Origin: Enterobacter sp. RHBSTW-00175
Lineage (GTDB): Bacteria > Pseudomonadota > Gammaproteobacteria > Enterobacterales > Enterobacteriaceae
Reading direction: 5' to 3'
NCBI RefSeq assembly: GCF_013927005.1
Contig: NZ_CP055930.1
Coordinates: forward strand, 3,906,001 to 3,970,000
DNA: 64,000 nucleotides
This document shows, piece by piece, positions 7,735 through 15,940 of the stretch. Within the stretch, counting starts at the first letter, position 1. Each line of letters opens with the position of its first letter. The notes below the pieces were generated by a model. It searched no databases, was not told the DNA's origin, and saw only the letters and a program-made list of their open reading frames with translations. The position numbers were made by a program, and so were the translations under genes.

Positions 7735-9786
7735 TCACGCGGCCAGCGCGTGCCCTTCCGCCTCGTCGGCGGCATCTTCTGGCGCGTCCGTTTCGTCCGC
7801 CGCCTCGGGCACGCTTTTCGGTTCCGTGTCGTGGCCGGTCTGGAACACGGCGGGCATCCAGCCGGTGCCGTCCGCCAGCCGTTCGGCTTCACTGGCAATG
7901 TCGCCTTTCTTCAATTTCGTCAGCCGGGTGACGTGCGACGGGGCGAACTGCCCCACGGCTTCCAGAATTGCGACCTTCGGCACATGCCGGAAATAACCCT
8001 CGGCGGTCGGCTTCCACCATGCCGCCATATCCAGCCCCACGGCCTGCGCCAGTTCAGCGCCCGGTTGCTGCGTCGTGGCGCGAAGCGTGACCACGTCAAC
8101 CGTAGAAGCCACGCACACGGCCAGCAGCCGCACCAGTTCATCTTGCGACTTCGCCAGCAACACGGCAAACAGTTCGGCGCTGTCCTCCAGCAACGCTTCG
8201 CCCGCGACTTCCTGCAACGTGCGCAGCGCCACGGCAGCGGGCGATTCCGACACATCTGGGGCCATGCCTTCCAGCCGGTCTTGCACTTTCAGGCTCACGC
8301 CCAGCGGCTGGTCGTGGCCGTAACGGTGTTCCTGCAAAACGCTCTGCACCATGCTATGCACCACGGCAGCCAGCGCGGCTTGTGGATGCCGGGCGACTTC
8401 GATTTGCAGCGCGGCGGTGCGGTGGGCGCTCAGGCGCTGCGCCAGCCGGTCGGACATGGCGGCGGTCTCGTGCGCATCGTCGGCTTCCTCGCCTTCGTCG
8501 TCGTTCCCGGCTTCGCCTTCGCTGCCGAAACCCTGCCGCAGCCGTTCCAGCGTGCGCAGCGCCTTGGCTTCGGCTTCGCGCATCAGGCCGCGATGCACCA
8601 CGGCTTCGCCGCTGCGGTCGATGGTGACGATGGCACCGGCTGCCGCCTTCACGTTCGCGCCGTAGTCCTGCAAGCCATCTTCCAGCGCCTGCAACTGCTC
8701 GCCCAGGCGTTCGCCTTCATCCTGCAAGGCATCGGCCTTTTCCTCGTCGTCGGCGTCCAGCGCGGCATCCACGGCCTCGGCCAGTTCGTGCAGCTGGGCT
8801 TGCAGCTTTTCGATGCGTGCGGCTTCGCGCTTGTTCGGTTCGCGGCGTTCCCTCGGGGCGCGTTGGAAGGCGTGCAGGTCGGCATGGGTCGTGCCGGGCG
8901 TGGCATCCACCCATGCCCATCCCTCGGCCTTCACCTCGGCGGCGATGCCGGCCAGCTTGTCTTGCGCCAGCCGCTCCAGCAGCGCGGCATCGGTCAGATA
9001 CACGCCCGCATCGCCTTCGGCGAACAGGTCACGGCGGATGCCGCCGCCTGCGGCGTCGTAGGTGTCCAGCCCGACGAAGCGCACCAGCGGATGCCGGTAG
9101 GCGTCGATTTCGCGTTCGGTCAGACGGTCGCGCAGCGCGGACGGCTGGCGCTGCCACGTTGGCGCATCGTAGAAGGCGCTTTCCTGCGCGGCGTGGTCGT
9201 CGGTGATGGCAAGGGCCATCAGCTGATCGAGCGCGACGGCATCGGCGCGGTAGTCGGCCAGCAGGCGCGGCGACACGTTGGCGAGTTTCAGGCGGCGTTG
9301 CACCACCAGCGGCGTGACGCTGAAATCCGCTGCTATGTCCTCGATGCTGCGGCCCTCCATCACCAGCGCGGCGAATGCCTCGAACTGGTCGGCGGGGTGC
9401 ATGGCTTCGCGCTGCACGTTCTCGGTCAGGCTGGCGGTGCGAGCGGTGCCATCGGCCACCAGCAGGCAAGGCACTTCCCATTCCTTGCTGATGCGGTGTT
9501 TCTTCGCCAACAACTTCAACGCAGCGAGGCGACGGCCACCTGCCACGACTTCGTAATGCTCGCCATCGGCGGCGACAATCACGATGAGGTTTTGTAGCAG
9601 GCCGACACGCTGGATGCTGGCGGCGAGTTCGTGGATGGACATGCGGGGGGTCTTGCGCACGTTGCGGCCAGTGGGGCGCGACACCAGCCGCGACAGCGGA
9701 ACCAGAATCAGGTTCTTGGTCGGGTCGGCGGCTTCCAGCGCGGGGGCTTGGATGGTGCGGGCTTCGGTTTGGGTAATGGCATTCAT
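7735..9786 (-). CDS. parB: Large ParB/RepB/Spo0J-family protein
   Basis: A 683-residue protein. The N-terminal third is a ParB/sulfiredoxin-fold nuclease-like domain (about 27-150) with N-V-R-K-T...I-H-E-L-A-A-S-I...G-L-L-Q-N-L-I-V and V-A-G-G-R-R-L-A-A-L, then T-E-N-V-Q-R-E. A helix-turn-helix follows in S-I-E-D-I-A-A-D-F-S-V-T-P-L-V-V-Q-R-R-L. The middle (about 325-400) is a long charged coiled coil and the C-terminal tail is acidic and low-complexity. It is much longer than partition ParB proteins (about 300 residues) but this long form is standard in Tn4371-like ICEs. ATG at 9786 has AAGGAG upstream. It probably acts as a DNA-binding regulator or stability factor rather than the direct partner of ParA. 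Confidence 0.85.
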   Translation of the reverse strand: MNAITQTEARTIQAPALEAADPTKNLILVPLSRLVSRPTGRNVRKTPRMSIHELAASIQRVGLLQNLIVIVAADGEHYEVVAGGRRLAALKLLAKKHRISKEWEVPCLLVADGTARTASLTENVQREAMHPADQFEAFAALVMEGRSIEDIAADFSVTPLVVQRRLKLANVSPRLLADYRADAVALDQLMALAITDDHAAQESAFYDAPTWQRQPSALRDRLTEREIDAYRHPLVRFVGLDTYDAAGGGIRRDLFAEGDAGVYLTDAALLERLAQDKLAGIAAEVKAEGWAWVDATPGTTHADLHAFQRAPRERREPNKREAARIEKLQAQLHELAEAVDAALDADDEEKADALQDEGERLGEQLQALEDGLQDYGANVKAAAGAIVTIDRSGEAVVHRGLMREAEAKALRTLERLRQGFGSEGEAGNDDEGEEADDAHETAAMSDRLAQRLSAHRTAALQIEVARHPQAALAAVVHSMVQSVLQEHRYGHDQPLGVSLKVQDRLEGMAPDVSESPAAVALRTLQEVAGEALLEDSAELFAVLLAKSQDELVRLLAVCVASTVDVVTLRATTQQPGAELAQAVGLDMAAWWKPTAEGYFRHVPKVAILEAVGQFAPSHVTRLTKLKKGDIASEAERLADGTGWMPAVFQTGHDTEPKSVPEAADETDAPEDAADEAEGHALAA

Positions 9787-9865
9787 GGTGATAACTCCTT
9801 GCGGTTTGGGATGCAGCAGCGAAGAAAGCGGCAAGGGCTGCTGCCTGCCCCTGCCGCGTGGGGAT

Positions 9866-10693
9866 TCAGGCTTTCAACTGGCGCATGCCATCGGCCAGCA
9901 GCCAGAGCGCGCGATTCAGTCGGATGTTTTGGTCGATGCCCTGCACCGGGCGGGTTTGCTGGCGGCGTCCATTGGCGCTGCGTCCATGCAGGCCGCCTTG
10001 GGTCAGGTTTTCTTGCGTGCGGTTGAACACGCTCCACAAGTCCGGGCGGCGGTCATCGAACCGGCGCGGCATCAGGATTTGCGATTCGGTGATGGGCGCG
10101 GGCTTGTCCGGGTCGTCGTACTTGAGGGACAGCGCGGCGCGGGCGAACACTTCGGATTCGCCATCGTTCAAAGTGACGGAGCGCATGGCATCGCGGGATT
10201 CCTTCACCCGGTCGAAGCCGCGCAACACCTCATAAGCGCCCTCGATGACGAAACCGGCCACGTCGCCTTTGTGGGGCACGCGCACATCGGCCACGGTGTC
10301 GCCGCAGACAAGGCCATTGCTGCACACGAACCGGAACATTCCGGCCAGCATCTGATAGCTGCTCGTGCCGTCATGGGAATTGAGCAGCACGATTTCATTG
10401 GCTTCCGCGCCGTTGATCTGGCTCGCGTGCCGCAGGCGCAGCATGTGTTTGGTGTGCTCGCGCTTGCCTTCATCACGCACGCGGGTTTGGCAAGCCATGA
10501 AGGGTTGAAATCCCTCCTTGCGAAGCTCGGCCAGCACGGCGGACGTGGGGATGTAGGCGTACCGCTGCGAACGGCTTTCATGCGGGGCGTCCGCGAAGAT
10601 GGACGGGGCCACGCGGTGAATCTGGTCATCGGACAGCGGGTAATCGCTGCGCAGCGACGGCGAACGGGAAGCGAATCGGGATGCGAGTTGCAT
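9866..10693 (-). CDS. DUF932 family protein
   Basis: A 276-residue protein with the DUF932 pattern: an N-terminal L-S-D-D-Q-I...P-S-I-F-A-D...S-R-Y-A-Y-I-P-T, a central E-I-V-L-L-N-S-H-D-G-T-S-S-Y-Q-M and F-R-F-V-C-S-N-G-L-V-C-G. The family resembles phage/plasmid gp-like proteins of unknown role. ATG 10693 is used; the longer frame to 10735 adds residues unlike the family. It lies 79 bp upstream of the ParB-like gene on the same strand and may be co-transcribed with it. The tail after residue 240 is Gln/Arg-rich. Confidence 0.8.
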   Translation of the reverse strand: MQLASRFASRSPSLRSDYPLSDDQIHRVAPSIFADAPHESRSQRYAYIPTSAVLAELRKEGFQPFMACQTRVRDEGKREHTKHMLRLRHASQINGAEANEIVLLNSHDGTSSYQMLAGMFRFVCSNGLVCGDTVADVRVPHKGDVAGFVIEGAYEVLRGFDRVKESRDAMRSVTLNDGESEVFARAALSLKYDDPDKPAPITESQILMPRRFDDRRPDLWSVFNRTQENLTQGGLHGRSANGRRQQTRPVQGIDQNIRLNRALWLLADGMRQLKA

Positions 10694-11390
10694 TGCATTT
10701 CTCCTGACAAAAAGGGTTTGCTGTTCAAACCGCACACCGGATTCCTAGATTCGGAGCCCAGCCTTTCGGCTGTCCGGTGCGGTCGGCACGAAGAACCCGG
10801 TTGGCCTCGTTGCCGCCGTCTTTCCTGAGTTCATCGCCCGCGGCCAAAGGAGCGCGCGGACGGGGGCCGTCAAGGAGACAAGCGCAGGGTTGGTGCGGCC
10901 CGCAGGCGCAGCCGAGGACACGGCCCTGCGCGCCTTGACGGCACACGACTGCGGGCTACGGTCGCGGACAAGGTGATGAAGTCAGGGGAGACGGCTGGAC
11001 AGGCAACGGCCGTCCCTTTGTGCCGACCGCACGCAAGCGAAGCGCGCAGGCCCGGATCGAGGAATCCGGGCCGTAGGCGTCAGCCGAGCGGAGCGAGGGA
11101 ACGATGGAAGCCCGCCAGGGGCGAGACTCGCGTAGCGAGGCTCGATGCCACGCACGACAGCGCGACCGGCCATGTCTCTTGGCCGGGGACGCCCATGCAG
11201 TCGTGAAGATGCAGCGTGGATCTTCTGTGGTGGACAAGCAGCCTTTGCGGCTTCGACATTGCCACGCCGGCGCAGCCGGGGCGGCAGGCTTGCAGGGGCG
11301 CCAAGCAAAGCGCGGCGGGGATAGCCCGCAGGGCTTTCCCTGAGTGCAAGCGCCAGCGCGCAGCGCCCCGTCGGGGCGCGAAGGCGTCAA
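10694..11390. other. Gene-free structured region upstream of DUF932
   Basis: No supported gene in 697 bp. It holds a 77-nt extended stem-loop at 10866-10942, a perfect 7-bp hairpin (CCGGCCA arms, 11168-11188), and two copies of a dispersed hairpin repeat (11033-11083 and 11346-11390). The promoter of DUF932 should be at the left end. Confidence 0.45.
10866..10942. ncRNA. Candidate structured RNA, extended stem-loop
   Basis: The outer arms GCCGTCAAGG (10866-10875) and CCTTGACGGC (10933-10942) are perfectly complementary. Inside them GCGCAGGG (10882-10889) pairs with CCCTGCGC (10924-10931). The two stems give a rod-like fold with a GC-rich apical region. The CCTTGACGGC arm recurs in both copies of the leader repeat near 11790 and 12617. 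Whether it is transcribed is unknown; the strand cannot be told. Confidence 0.35.
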
Positions 11391-11669
11391 TCAGACCGAG
11401 TCATCTGGGCGCAGGCAGGATTCCGAAACCGGCATCCAAGGCGATGACGAGTTCAGCAGATAACGCGCACCGAGCGCGTACAGTCCCGAAGGCCCGGCAG
11501 GCCGGTAGAAGCCGGTGACGCGGTGCCGGAACTGCAAGCCGGCCTCGTTCGTGTAGATCACCGCGTCGCCGATGTTGAAGCGCAAAGGCAGGCCGTTCTC
11601 CGGCGCGAATGGCTTGAGCGCATCGTGCTGCGCCGTGATTTCGATGATCCAATCGTGATGGCTGCTCAT
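11391..11669 (-). CDS. Hypothetical ICE protein, 92 residues
   Basis: I do not recognise the family. The protein is compact with D-W-I-I-E-I-T-A-Q-H-D near the N-terminus, a mid-section F-N-I-G-D-A-V-I-Y-T-N-E-A-G-L and F-R-H-R-V-T-G-F-Y, suggesting a small beta-rich fold. ATG 11669 has a plausible ribosome site (CTGGAGATCA). It is on the backbone strand between RadC and DUF932, and its leader is nearly the same as that of radC, which argues that it is a real and co-regulated gene. Confidence 0.6.
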   Translation of the reverse strand: MSSHHDWIIEITAQHDALKPFAPENGLPLRFNIGDAVIYTNEAGLQFRHRVTGFYRPAGPSGLYALGARYLLNSSSPWMPVSESCLRPDDSV

Positions 11670-11989
11670 GGCATTGATCTCCAGAAAGGTTGCCGGGCGG
11701 AATTGCCCGACCCTTCCGGGGCACGGCGCAGCGCAAGCAGTCAGGGGTCAACGACGGCCGCCAGGCCGCAAGCGCCATCGGCGCTTGGCCCTTGACGGCG
11801 AGAACGCCGTGGCACGATGAAGGGAACAGCAAGACCGCCCATACTCTCCACGAATCTTGGACGGACTGAATTTCCCAAACACTGTCTGGGATTTCCTGCC
11901 AGCGTTTCGCCGGGCAAGCGAAGCGCGCAGGCCCACAAGGGCCGAAGGCTTTCACCAGACGCAGCAAAAAGGGGCCGAAGCCCCTTCGC
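11670..11989. other. Region between radC and the 92-residue gene
   Basis: These 320 bp hold leader repeat copy 1, a short less GC-rich spacer (11840-11905) and one copy of the dispersed hairpin repeat (11914-11955). No gene is apparent. Confidence 0.5.
11695..11839 (-). repeat. Leader repeat, copy 1 (upstream of the 92-residue gene)
   Basis: This 145-bp stretch lies immediately upstream of the start at 11669 and is closely similar to 12519-12667, which lies in the same position before radC. Shared blocks include GAACAGCAAGACCGCC, CCTTGACGGCGAGAACGCCG, ACGGCGCAGCGCAAGCAGTC and GGGCGGAATTGCCCG. Two small hairpins are preserved: ACGGCG/CGCCGT and CGGGC/GCCCG, the latter close to the start codon. 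It looks like a duplicated promoter or 5' leader. Confidence 0.7.
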
Positions 11990-12499
11990 TCAAAGCAGGC
12001 CGCGTTCGGCAAACGATGTGGTGTCACTGCCAGCGACGATGATGTGATCGAGCACGCGCACGTCCACCAGGCCCAGCGCCTGCTTGAGTCGCGCGGTTAA
12101 CGCCCGGTCGGCCGCGCTCGGTTCCGGGTTCCCGCTCGGATGGTTGTGACTGACGATCACCGCTGCCGCATTGCACCGCAGGGCTTCCTTGACCACCTCG
12201 CGCGGATACACCGATGCGCCGTCGATCGTGCCGCGGAACATCTCCCGGTACTCGATCAGCCGATGGCGCGTGTCCATGAACAGCACCGCGAAAACTTCAT
12301 GCTCGAAGCCCGCCAGCTTGGTGCGCAGGTAGTCCTTGACCGCTGCCGGTGAAGTGAACTCGGCACCGCGCTGCATCTTCTGGTCGATGACCTGGCGCGC
12401 GGCTTCCAGAATGTCGTCGGCCGACGCCGGCAGATAGCGCCCCTGGGCATCGCGCACCATGAGGAAGGAATCGAACGAGGAAAAGGATAGTTGCGACAT
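11990..12499 (-). CDS. radC: RadC-like JAB-domain protein
   Basis: A 169-residue protein made of the RadC/MPN (JAMM) domain alone. The metal-binding set is intact: Glu68 in F-E-H-E-V-F, His118 and His120 in S-H-N-H-P-S-G-N-P, and Asp131 in S-A-A-D. It lacks the helix-hairpin-helix region of chromosomal RadC (about 220 residues), as usual for mobile-element copies. The family was once linked to DNA repair, but its actual role is not settled. ATG at 12499 follows the duplicated leader (12519-12667). It is the first backbone gene after the cargo operon, which is transcribed away from it. Confidence 0.85.
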   Translation of the reverse strand: MSQLSFSSFDSFLMVRDAQGRYLPASADDILEAARQVIDQKMQRGAEFTSPAAVKDYLRTKLAGFEHEVFAVLFMDTRHRLIEYREMFRGTIDGASVYPREVVKEALRCNAAAVIVSHNHPSGNPEPSAADRALTARLKQALGLVDVRVLDHIIVAGSDTTSFAERGLL

Positions 12500-12518
12500 G
12501 ATCGTGCTCCGGTTGCTC

Positions 12519-12667
12519 GGGCGGAATTGCCCGGAACCGGCGCCAGCACGGCGCAGCGCAAGCAGTCAAGGGTCGCAGACGGCCATCAGGACGCCAGCGC
12601 GCAACAGCGCGCGCCGCCCTTGACGGCGAGAACGCCGTGATACGGTGAAGGGAACAGCAAGACCGCC
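12519..12667 (-). repeat. Leader repeat, copy 2 (upstream of radC)
   Basis: This 149-bp stretch is the counterpart of 11695-11839, with the same block order and the same distance (about 20-26 bp) to the downstream start codon. Differences cluster in the central variable arm (12590-12615), which still forms GC-rich inverted repeats. The preserved order and spacing suggest a common regulatory leader. Confidence 0.7.
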
Positions 12668-12841
12668 TACACCCCGCCCACTGCACACACCCGCTTTGGG
12701 CAAGCGCAGCGCGCAGGCCCATAAGGGCCGAAGGCGTCAGGGATCAAAGCCGAATGGCCGCGACTCGCACGAGGCGCGGGCGCAGCCCGCGAACCCGACG
12801 GCGGAACGCCGGGACGCCATTTCTCCTGGAAGCAGCTTCTT

Positions 12842-12869
12842 TTCTTTGATTCCATAATTGTTGTATCAT
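12842..12869 (+). promoter_or_regulatory. Possible ars operon promoter
   Basis: TTCTTT (12842-12847) and TATCAT (12864-12869) are 16 bp apart and end 6 bp before the GTG of arsR. ATTGTTGTATCATCGAATTG around them is AT-rich and partly symmetric, as expected for an ArsR operator. If this is the promoter, the message would be nearly leaderless. The match to promoter consensus is weak. Confidence 0.35.
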
Positions 12870-12875
12870 CGAATT

Positions 12876-13199
12876 GTGAACGAAGATCAAGCCGTTTCCG
12901 CCCTGAGCGCCTTGGCGCATACCCAGCGCCTGCGCGTGTTCCGCGCCCTGGTCGTCGCCGGCCCGGAAGGACTCACGCCCAGCGTGCTGGCCGACCAGCT
13001 CGACGTGGCCCGCAACACCTTATCTTTCCACCTGAAGGAACTGGCCCACGCCAGTCTCGTCACCATCGAACAGCAGGGCCGCAACCTGATCTACCGCGCC
13101 GAATACGCCCACATGAACGGCCTGATCGGCTACCTGACCGAGCACTGCTGCCAGGGCGGCGTCTGCGAAGTTTCCGAATCCCCCCGCTGCGACTGCTGA
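12876..13199 (+). CDS. arsR: ArsR-family arsenic-responsive repressor
   Basis: A 107-residue winged-helix repressor. The recognition region P-S-V-L-A-D-Q-L-D-V-A-R-N-T-L-S-F-H-L-K-E-L lies at about 35-56. It lacks the E-L-C-V-C-D-L-C motif of plasmid R773 ArsR. Instead it has a cysteine cluster near the C-terminus (Cys91, 92, 97, 105, 107), as in ArsR proteins that sense As(III)/Sb(III) with C-terminal thiols. GTG at 12876 is the likely start; the frame can extend to a TTG at 12858, but that would swallow the AT-rich putative operator. It is the first gene of the cargo operon and should repress it until arsenite binds. Confidence 0.88.
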   Translation: MNEDQAVSALSALAHTQRLRVFRALVVAGPEGLTPSVLADQLDVARNTLSFHLKELAHASLVTIEQQGRNLIYRAEYAHMNGLIGYLTEHCCQGGVCEVSESPRCDC

Positions 13200-13203
13200 C
13201 GCC

Positions 13204-13698
13204 ATGACCGACACCACCTACAACGCACTGTTCATCTGCACGGGCAACTCGGCTCGCTCGATCCTTGCCGAAGGCATCCTCAACGAATTGGGCCAGGGCC
13301 GCTTCCACGCCCATTCGGCCGGCAGCCACCCGAAAGGCGAAGTGCATCCGCTGGCACTCGCCACGCTGGAGCGCCTGCGCCTGCCGACGACCGGCTACCG
13401 CAGCAAGAGCTGGGACGAGTTCGTAGCGCCCGGTGCGCCGGTATTCGACTTCATCTTCACCGTCTGCGACAACGCCGCCGGCGAGGCCTGTCCGCTGTGG
13501 CCGGGCAAGCCCGTCTCGGCGCATTGGGGCGTGCCTGACCCGGCCGCAGTGGAAGGCACCGAGGAACAGCAGCGCAAGGCGTTCCTGGACGCGGCGATCA
13601 CGCTGCGTCGGCGCATCGAACTGTTCCTGTCCTTGCCGCTCCAGCGCCTCGATGCCATGTCCTTGCAGCGCGAGCTGCGCGACATTGGCCGCCGGTGA
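13204..13698 (+). CDS. arsC: Arsenate reductase, low-molecular-weight phosphatase type
   Basis: A 164-residue protein with the phosphatase loop C-T-G-N-S-A-R-S starting at Cys12. Cys88 (T-V-C-D) and Cys96 (E-A-C-P) complete the triad that relays disulfide electrons to thioredoxin in the S. aureus ArsC class. G-V-P-D-P carries the general acid Asp112. It reduces arsenate to arsenite in the cytoplasm for export by the Acr3 pump. The gene lies 4 bp after arsR and its stop is 11 bp before the acr3 start. This operon has a second, unrelated arsenate reductase as well. The C-terminal 20 residues extend beyond the minimal fold. Confidence 0.9.
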   Translation: MTDTTYNALFICTGNSARSILAEGILNELGQGRFHAHSAGSHPKGEVHPLALATLERLRLPTTGYRSKSWDEFVAPGAPVFDFIFTVCDNAAGEACPLWPGKPVSAHWGVPDPAAVEGTEEQQRKAFLDAAITLRRRIELFLSLPLQRLDAMSLQRELRDIGRR

Positions 13699-13709
13699 GG
13701 TCAGTTCCG

Positions 13710-14786
13710 ATGGCCGCGACCGATACCACCGGCAGCCTGCCGGCGACTTCCGCCATGAGCGGCTTCGAGCGTTACCTGACCGTGTGGGTGCTGCTGTGCA
13801 TCGTCGCCGGCATTGCGCTGGGCCAGTTCGCGCCCGGCGTGTTCCAAGCTATTGGCCGCATGGAAGTGGCCCAGGTCAACCTGCCCGTGGGCCTGCTGAT
13901 CTGGGTCATGGTGATCCCAATGCTGCTCAAGGTGGATTTCGGCGCACTCGGCCAGGTCAAGCAGCACTGGCGCGGCATCGGTGTGACGCTGTTCGTCAAC
14001 TGGGCGGTCAAACCATTCTCTATGGCGCTGCTGGCGTGGATCTTCATTCGCCAGGTCTTTGCCGACTGGTTGCCGGCCGACCAGCTCGACAGTTATGTCG
14101 CCGGGTTGATCCTGCTGGCCGCTGCACCCTGCACGGCAATGGTGTTCGTCTGGAGCCGCCTGACCGGCGGCGATCCGGTGTTCACGCTGTCGCAGGTGGC
14201 GCTCAACGACACCATCATGGTGTTCGCCTTCGCGCCCATCGTCGGCCTGCTGCTGGGCCTGTCGGCGATCACGGTGCCGTGGGACACGCTGCTGACCTCG
14301 GTGGTGCTCTACATCGTCATCCCGGTCATCCTCGCTCAGCTCTGGCGGCGGGCGCTACTGCGCCGGGGCCAGGCCGCGTTCGACCGGGCTTTGGAGCGCA
14401 TCGGCCCGCTGTCCATCGCCGCACTGCTGCTGACACTGGTGCTGCTGTTCGCCTTCCAAGGTCAGGCCATCATCCGCCAGCCGCTGGTGATCGCCATGCT
14501 GGCCGTGCCCATTCTGATCCAGGTGTTCTTCAATTCCGGGCTGGCCTACTGGCTCAACCGCAAGGTAGGCGAAAAGCACAGCATCGCCGGGCCGTCGGCG
14601 CTGATCGGCGCATCCAACTTCTTCGAGCTGGCCGTGGCCGCCGCCATCAGCCTGTTCGGCTTCCACTCGGGCGCGGCGCTGGCCACCGTGGTCGGCGTGT
14701 TGATCGAAGTGCCGGTGATGCTGCTGGTGGTGCGCGTGGTCAACCGCTCGCGTGGCTGGTACGAACGCCGCGCGACCACTCCGTAA
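13710..14786 (+). CDS. acr3: Arsenite efflux permease, ACR3 family
   Basis: A 358-residue membrane protein with about ten hydrophobic segments starting near residue 22. The A-A-A-P-C-T-A-M-V-F-V-W segment holds the conserved Cys141 needed in Acr3 transporters, and the late S-N-F-F-E-L-A-V-A-A segment holds the conserved Glu. L-N-D-T in the middle is also typical. It exports arsenite across the inner membrane using the proton gradient. ATG at 13710 is preferred (GAGG upstream); GTG at 13695 would overlap arsC. It is often labelled arsB although it is unrelated to ArsB. It lies between the two arsC genes. Confidence 0.92.
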   Translation: MAATDTTGSLPATSAMSGFERYLTVWVLLCIVAGIALGQFAPGVFQAIGRMEVAQVNLPVGLLIWVMVIPMLLKVDFGALGQVKQHWRGIGVTLFVNWAVKPFSMALLAWIFIRQVFADWLPADQLDSYVAGLILLAAAPCTAMVFVWSRLTGGDPVFTLSQVALNDTIMVFAFAPIVGLLLGLSAITVPWDTLLTSVVLYIVIPVILAQLWRRALLRRGQAAFDRALERIGPLSIAALLLTLVLLFAFQGQAIIRQPLVIAMLAVPILIQVFFNSGLAYWLNRKVGEKHSIAGPSALIGASNFFELAVAAAISLFGFHSGAALATVVGVLIEVPVMLLVVRVVNRSRGWYERRATTP

Positions 14787-14802
14787 TCTTCAAGGGCATC
14801 CC

Positions 14803-15225
14803 ATGAGCACCATCACGATCTACCACAACCCGGCCTGCGGCACCTCGCGCAATGTGCTGGGCCTGATCCGCAACAGCGGCGAGGAACCGACCATCATCGA
14901 GTACCTGAAAACGCCGCCCGACCGCGACACGCTCAAGGCGCTGATTGCCGCGATGGGCGTGCCGGTGCGAGCGGTGCTGCGCGAGAAGGGCACGCCCTAT
15001 GCCGAACTCGGCCTGGACGATCCGAAGTGGAATGACGAGCAATTGATCGACTTCATGCTCCAGCATCCCATTCTCATCAACCGGCCGATCGTGGTCACAC
15101 CGCTGGGCACGCGCCTGTGCCGGCCCTCGGAAACCGTGCTCGACCTGTTGCCACAGCCGCAGCGCGGCGCGTTCAACAAGGAAGACGGCGAGCCGGTCGT
15201 GAACACGGAGGGGCGTCGTGTCTGA
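14803..15225 (+). CDS. arsC: Arsenate reductase, glutaredoxin-dependent type
   Basis: A 140-residue protein of the ArsC/Spx fold. The N-terminal [11 protein letters not shown] places the catalytic Cys12 as in plasmid R773 ArsC, and the conserved loop I-N-R-P-I-V-V-T follows at about 90-97. It reduces arsenate with glutathione and glutaredoxin, so the operon can draw on both thioredoxin and glutaredoxin electrons. The start is 16 bp after acr3 with a GGGC-type weak ribosome site. Its end overlaps the start of arsH by 8 bp, so the two are coupled. Confidence 0.92.
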   Translation: MSTITIYHNPACGTSRNVLGLIRNSGEEPTIIEYLKTPPDRDTLKALIAAMGVPVRAVLREKGTPYAELGLDDPKWNDEQLIDFMLQHPILINRPIVVTPLGTRLCRPSETVLDLLPQPQRGAFNKEDGEPVVNTEGRRV

Positions 15226-15940
15226 GTCCCGTCTCGACCTGCCTAACATCGACACCGCGCTGTTCCAGCAGCCGGACATGGAATGTCTGAAAACGCCCGA
15301 ACGCGCCACGCACGCGCCGCGCTTCCTGCTGCTCTACGGCTCGCTGCGCGAACGCTCGTTTAGCCGGCTGGCTGCCGAGGAAGCCGCCCGCATCCTGCGG
15401 GCGCTGGGCGGCGAGACGCGGCTGTTCAACCCGTCGGGCCTGCCGCTGGTGGACGACGCCAGCGAGGATCACCCCAAGGTCAAGGAACTGCGCGAACTGG
15501 CGCAATGGGCCGAAGGCATGGTGTGGAGTTCCCCGGAACGCCACGGCGCGATGACCGGCCTGATGAAGACGCAAATCGACTGGATTCCGCTGTCGGTCGG
15601 CGCGGTGCGCCCGACCCAGGGAAAGACGCTGGCGGTGATGCAGATATCGGGCGGCTCGCAGTCGTTCAACGCGGTGAACCAGATGCGCGTGCTGGGCCGC
15701 TGGATGCGGATGCTGACCATCCCGAACCAATCCTCGGTCGCCAAGGCATACCAGGAGTTCGACGAGGCCGGGCGCATGAAGCCCTCGGCCTACTACGACC
15801 GCGTGGTGGACGTGATGGAAGAACTGATGAAGTTCACGATGCTGACGCGCGACGTGGCACCGTACTTGGTCGATCGGTACAGCGAACGCAAGGAGAGCGC
15901 CGAGGCGTTGTCCAGACGCATGCGACAGGAGGCCATTTGA
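15218..15940 (+). CDS. arsH: ArsH, NADPH-dependent FMN organoarsenical oxidase
   Basis: A 240-residue flavodoxin-fold protein. The FMN phosphate loop G-S-L-R-E-R-S-F-S is at about 42-50 and the later W-S-S-P-E-R-H-G and [10 protein letters not shown] motifs are ArsH hallmarks. In known members it oxidises trivalent methylated or aromatic arsenicals to less toxic pentavalent forms. It starts with GTG at 15218 inside the end of arsC and ends overlapping the chrA start. A mis-call as a general NADPH:FMN reductase is possible but unlikely given the full-length match and operon. Confidence 0.92.
   Translation: MSESRLDLPNIDTALFQQPDMECLKTPERATHAPRFLLLYGSLRERSFSRLAAEEAARILRALGGETRLFNPSGLPLVDDASEDHPKVKELRELAQWAEGMVWSSPERHGAMTGLMKTQIDWIPLSVGAVRPTQGKTLAVMQISGGSQSFNAVNQMRVLGRWMRMLTIPNQSSVAKAYQEFDEAGRMKPSAYYDRVVDVMEELMKFTMLTRDVAPYLVDRYSERKESAEALSRRMRQEAI

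Larger units (their letters stand above)
11033..12740. repeat. Dispersed hairpin repeat, four copies in ICE intergenic DNA
   Basis: A motif of about 42-51 bp occurs at 11033-11083, 11346-11390, 11914-11955 and 12700-12740. Each copy begins GCAAGCGAAGCGCGCAGG (or close to it) and ends with AAGGCGTCA or a variant. The centre differs between copies but keeps complementary arms (CCCGGAT/ATCCGGG in the first, GCCCC/GGGGC in the second). Conserved flanks with a covarying stem suggest a mobile repeat or structured RNA. The last two copies follow the 145-149 bp leader repeat. Confidence 0.6.

Noticed and set aside
7648..9597. A 649-codon open frame on the plus strand antisense to the ParB-like gene
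   Set aside because: It lies fully over a gene with clear family motifs; long antisense frames are expected at this GC content and this one has repetitive His/Gln/Arg-rich sequence.
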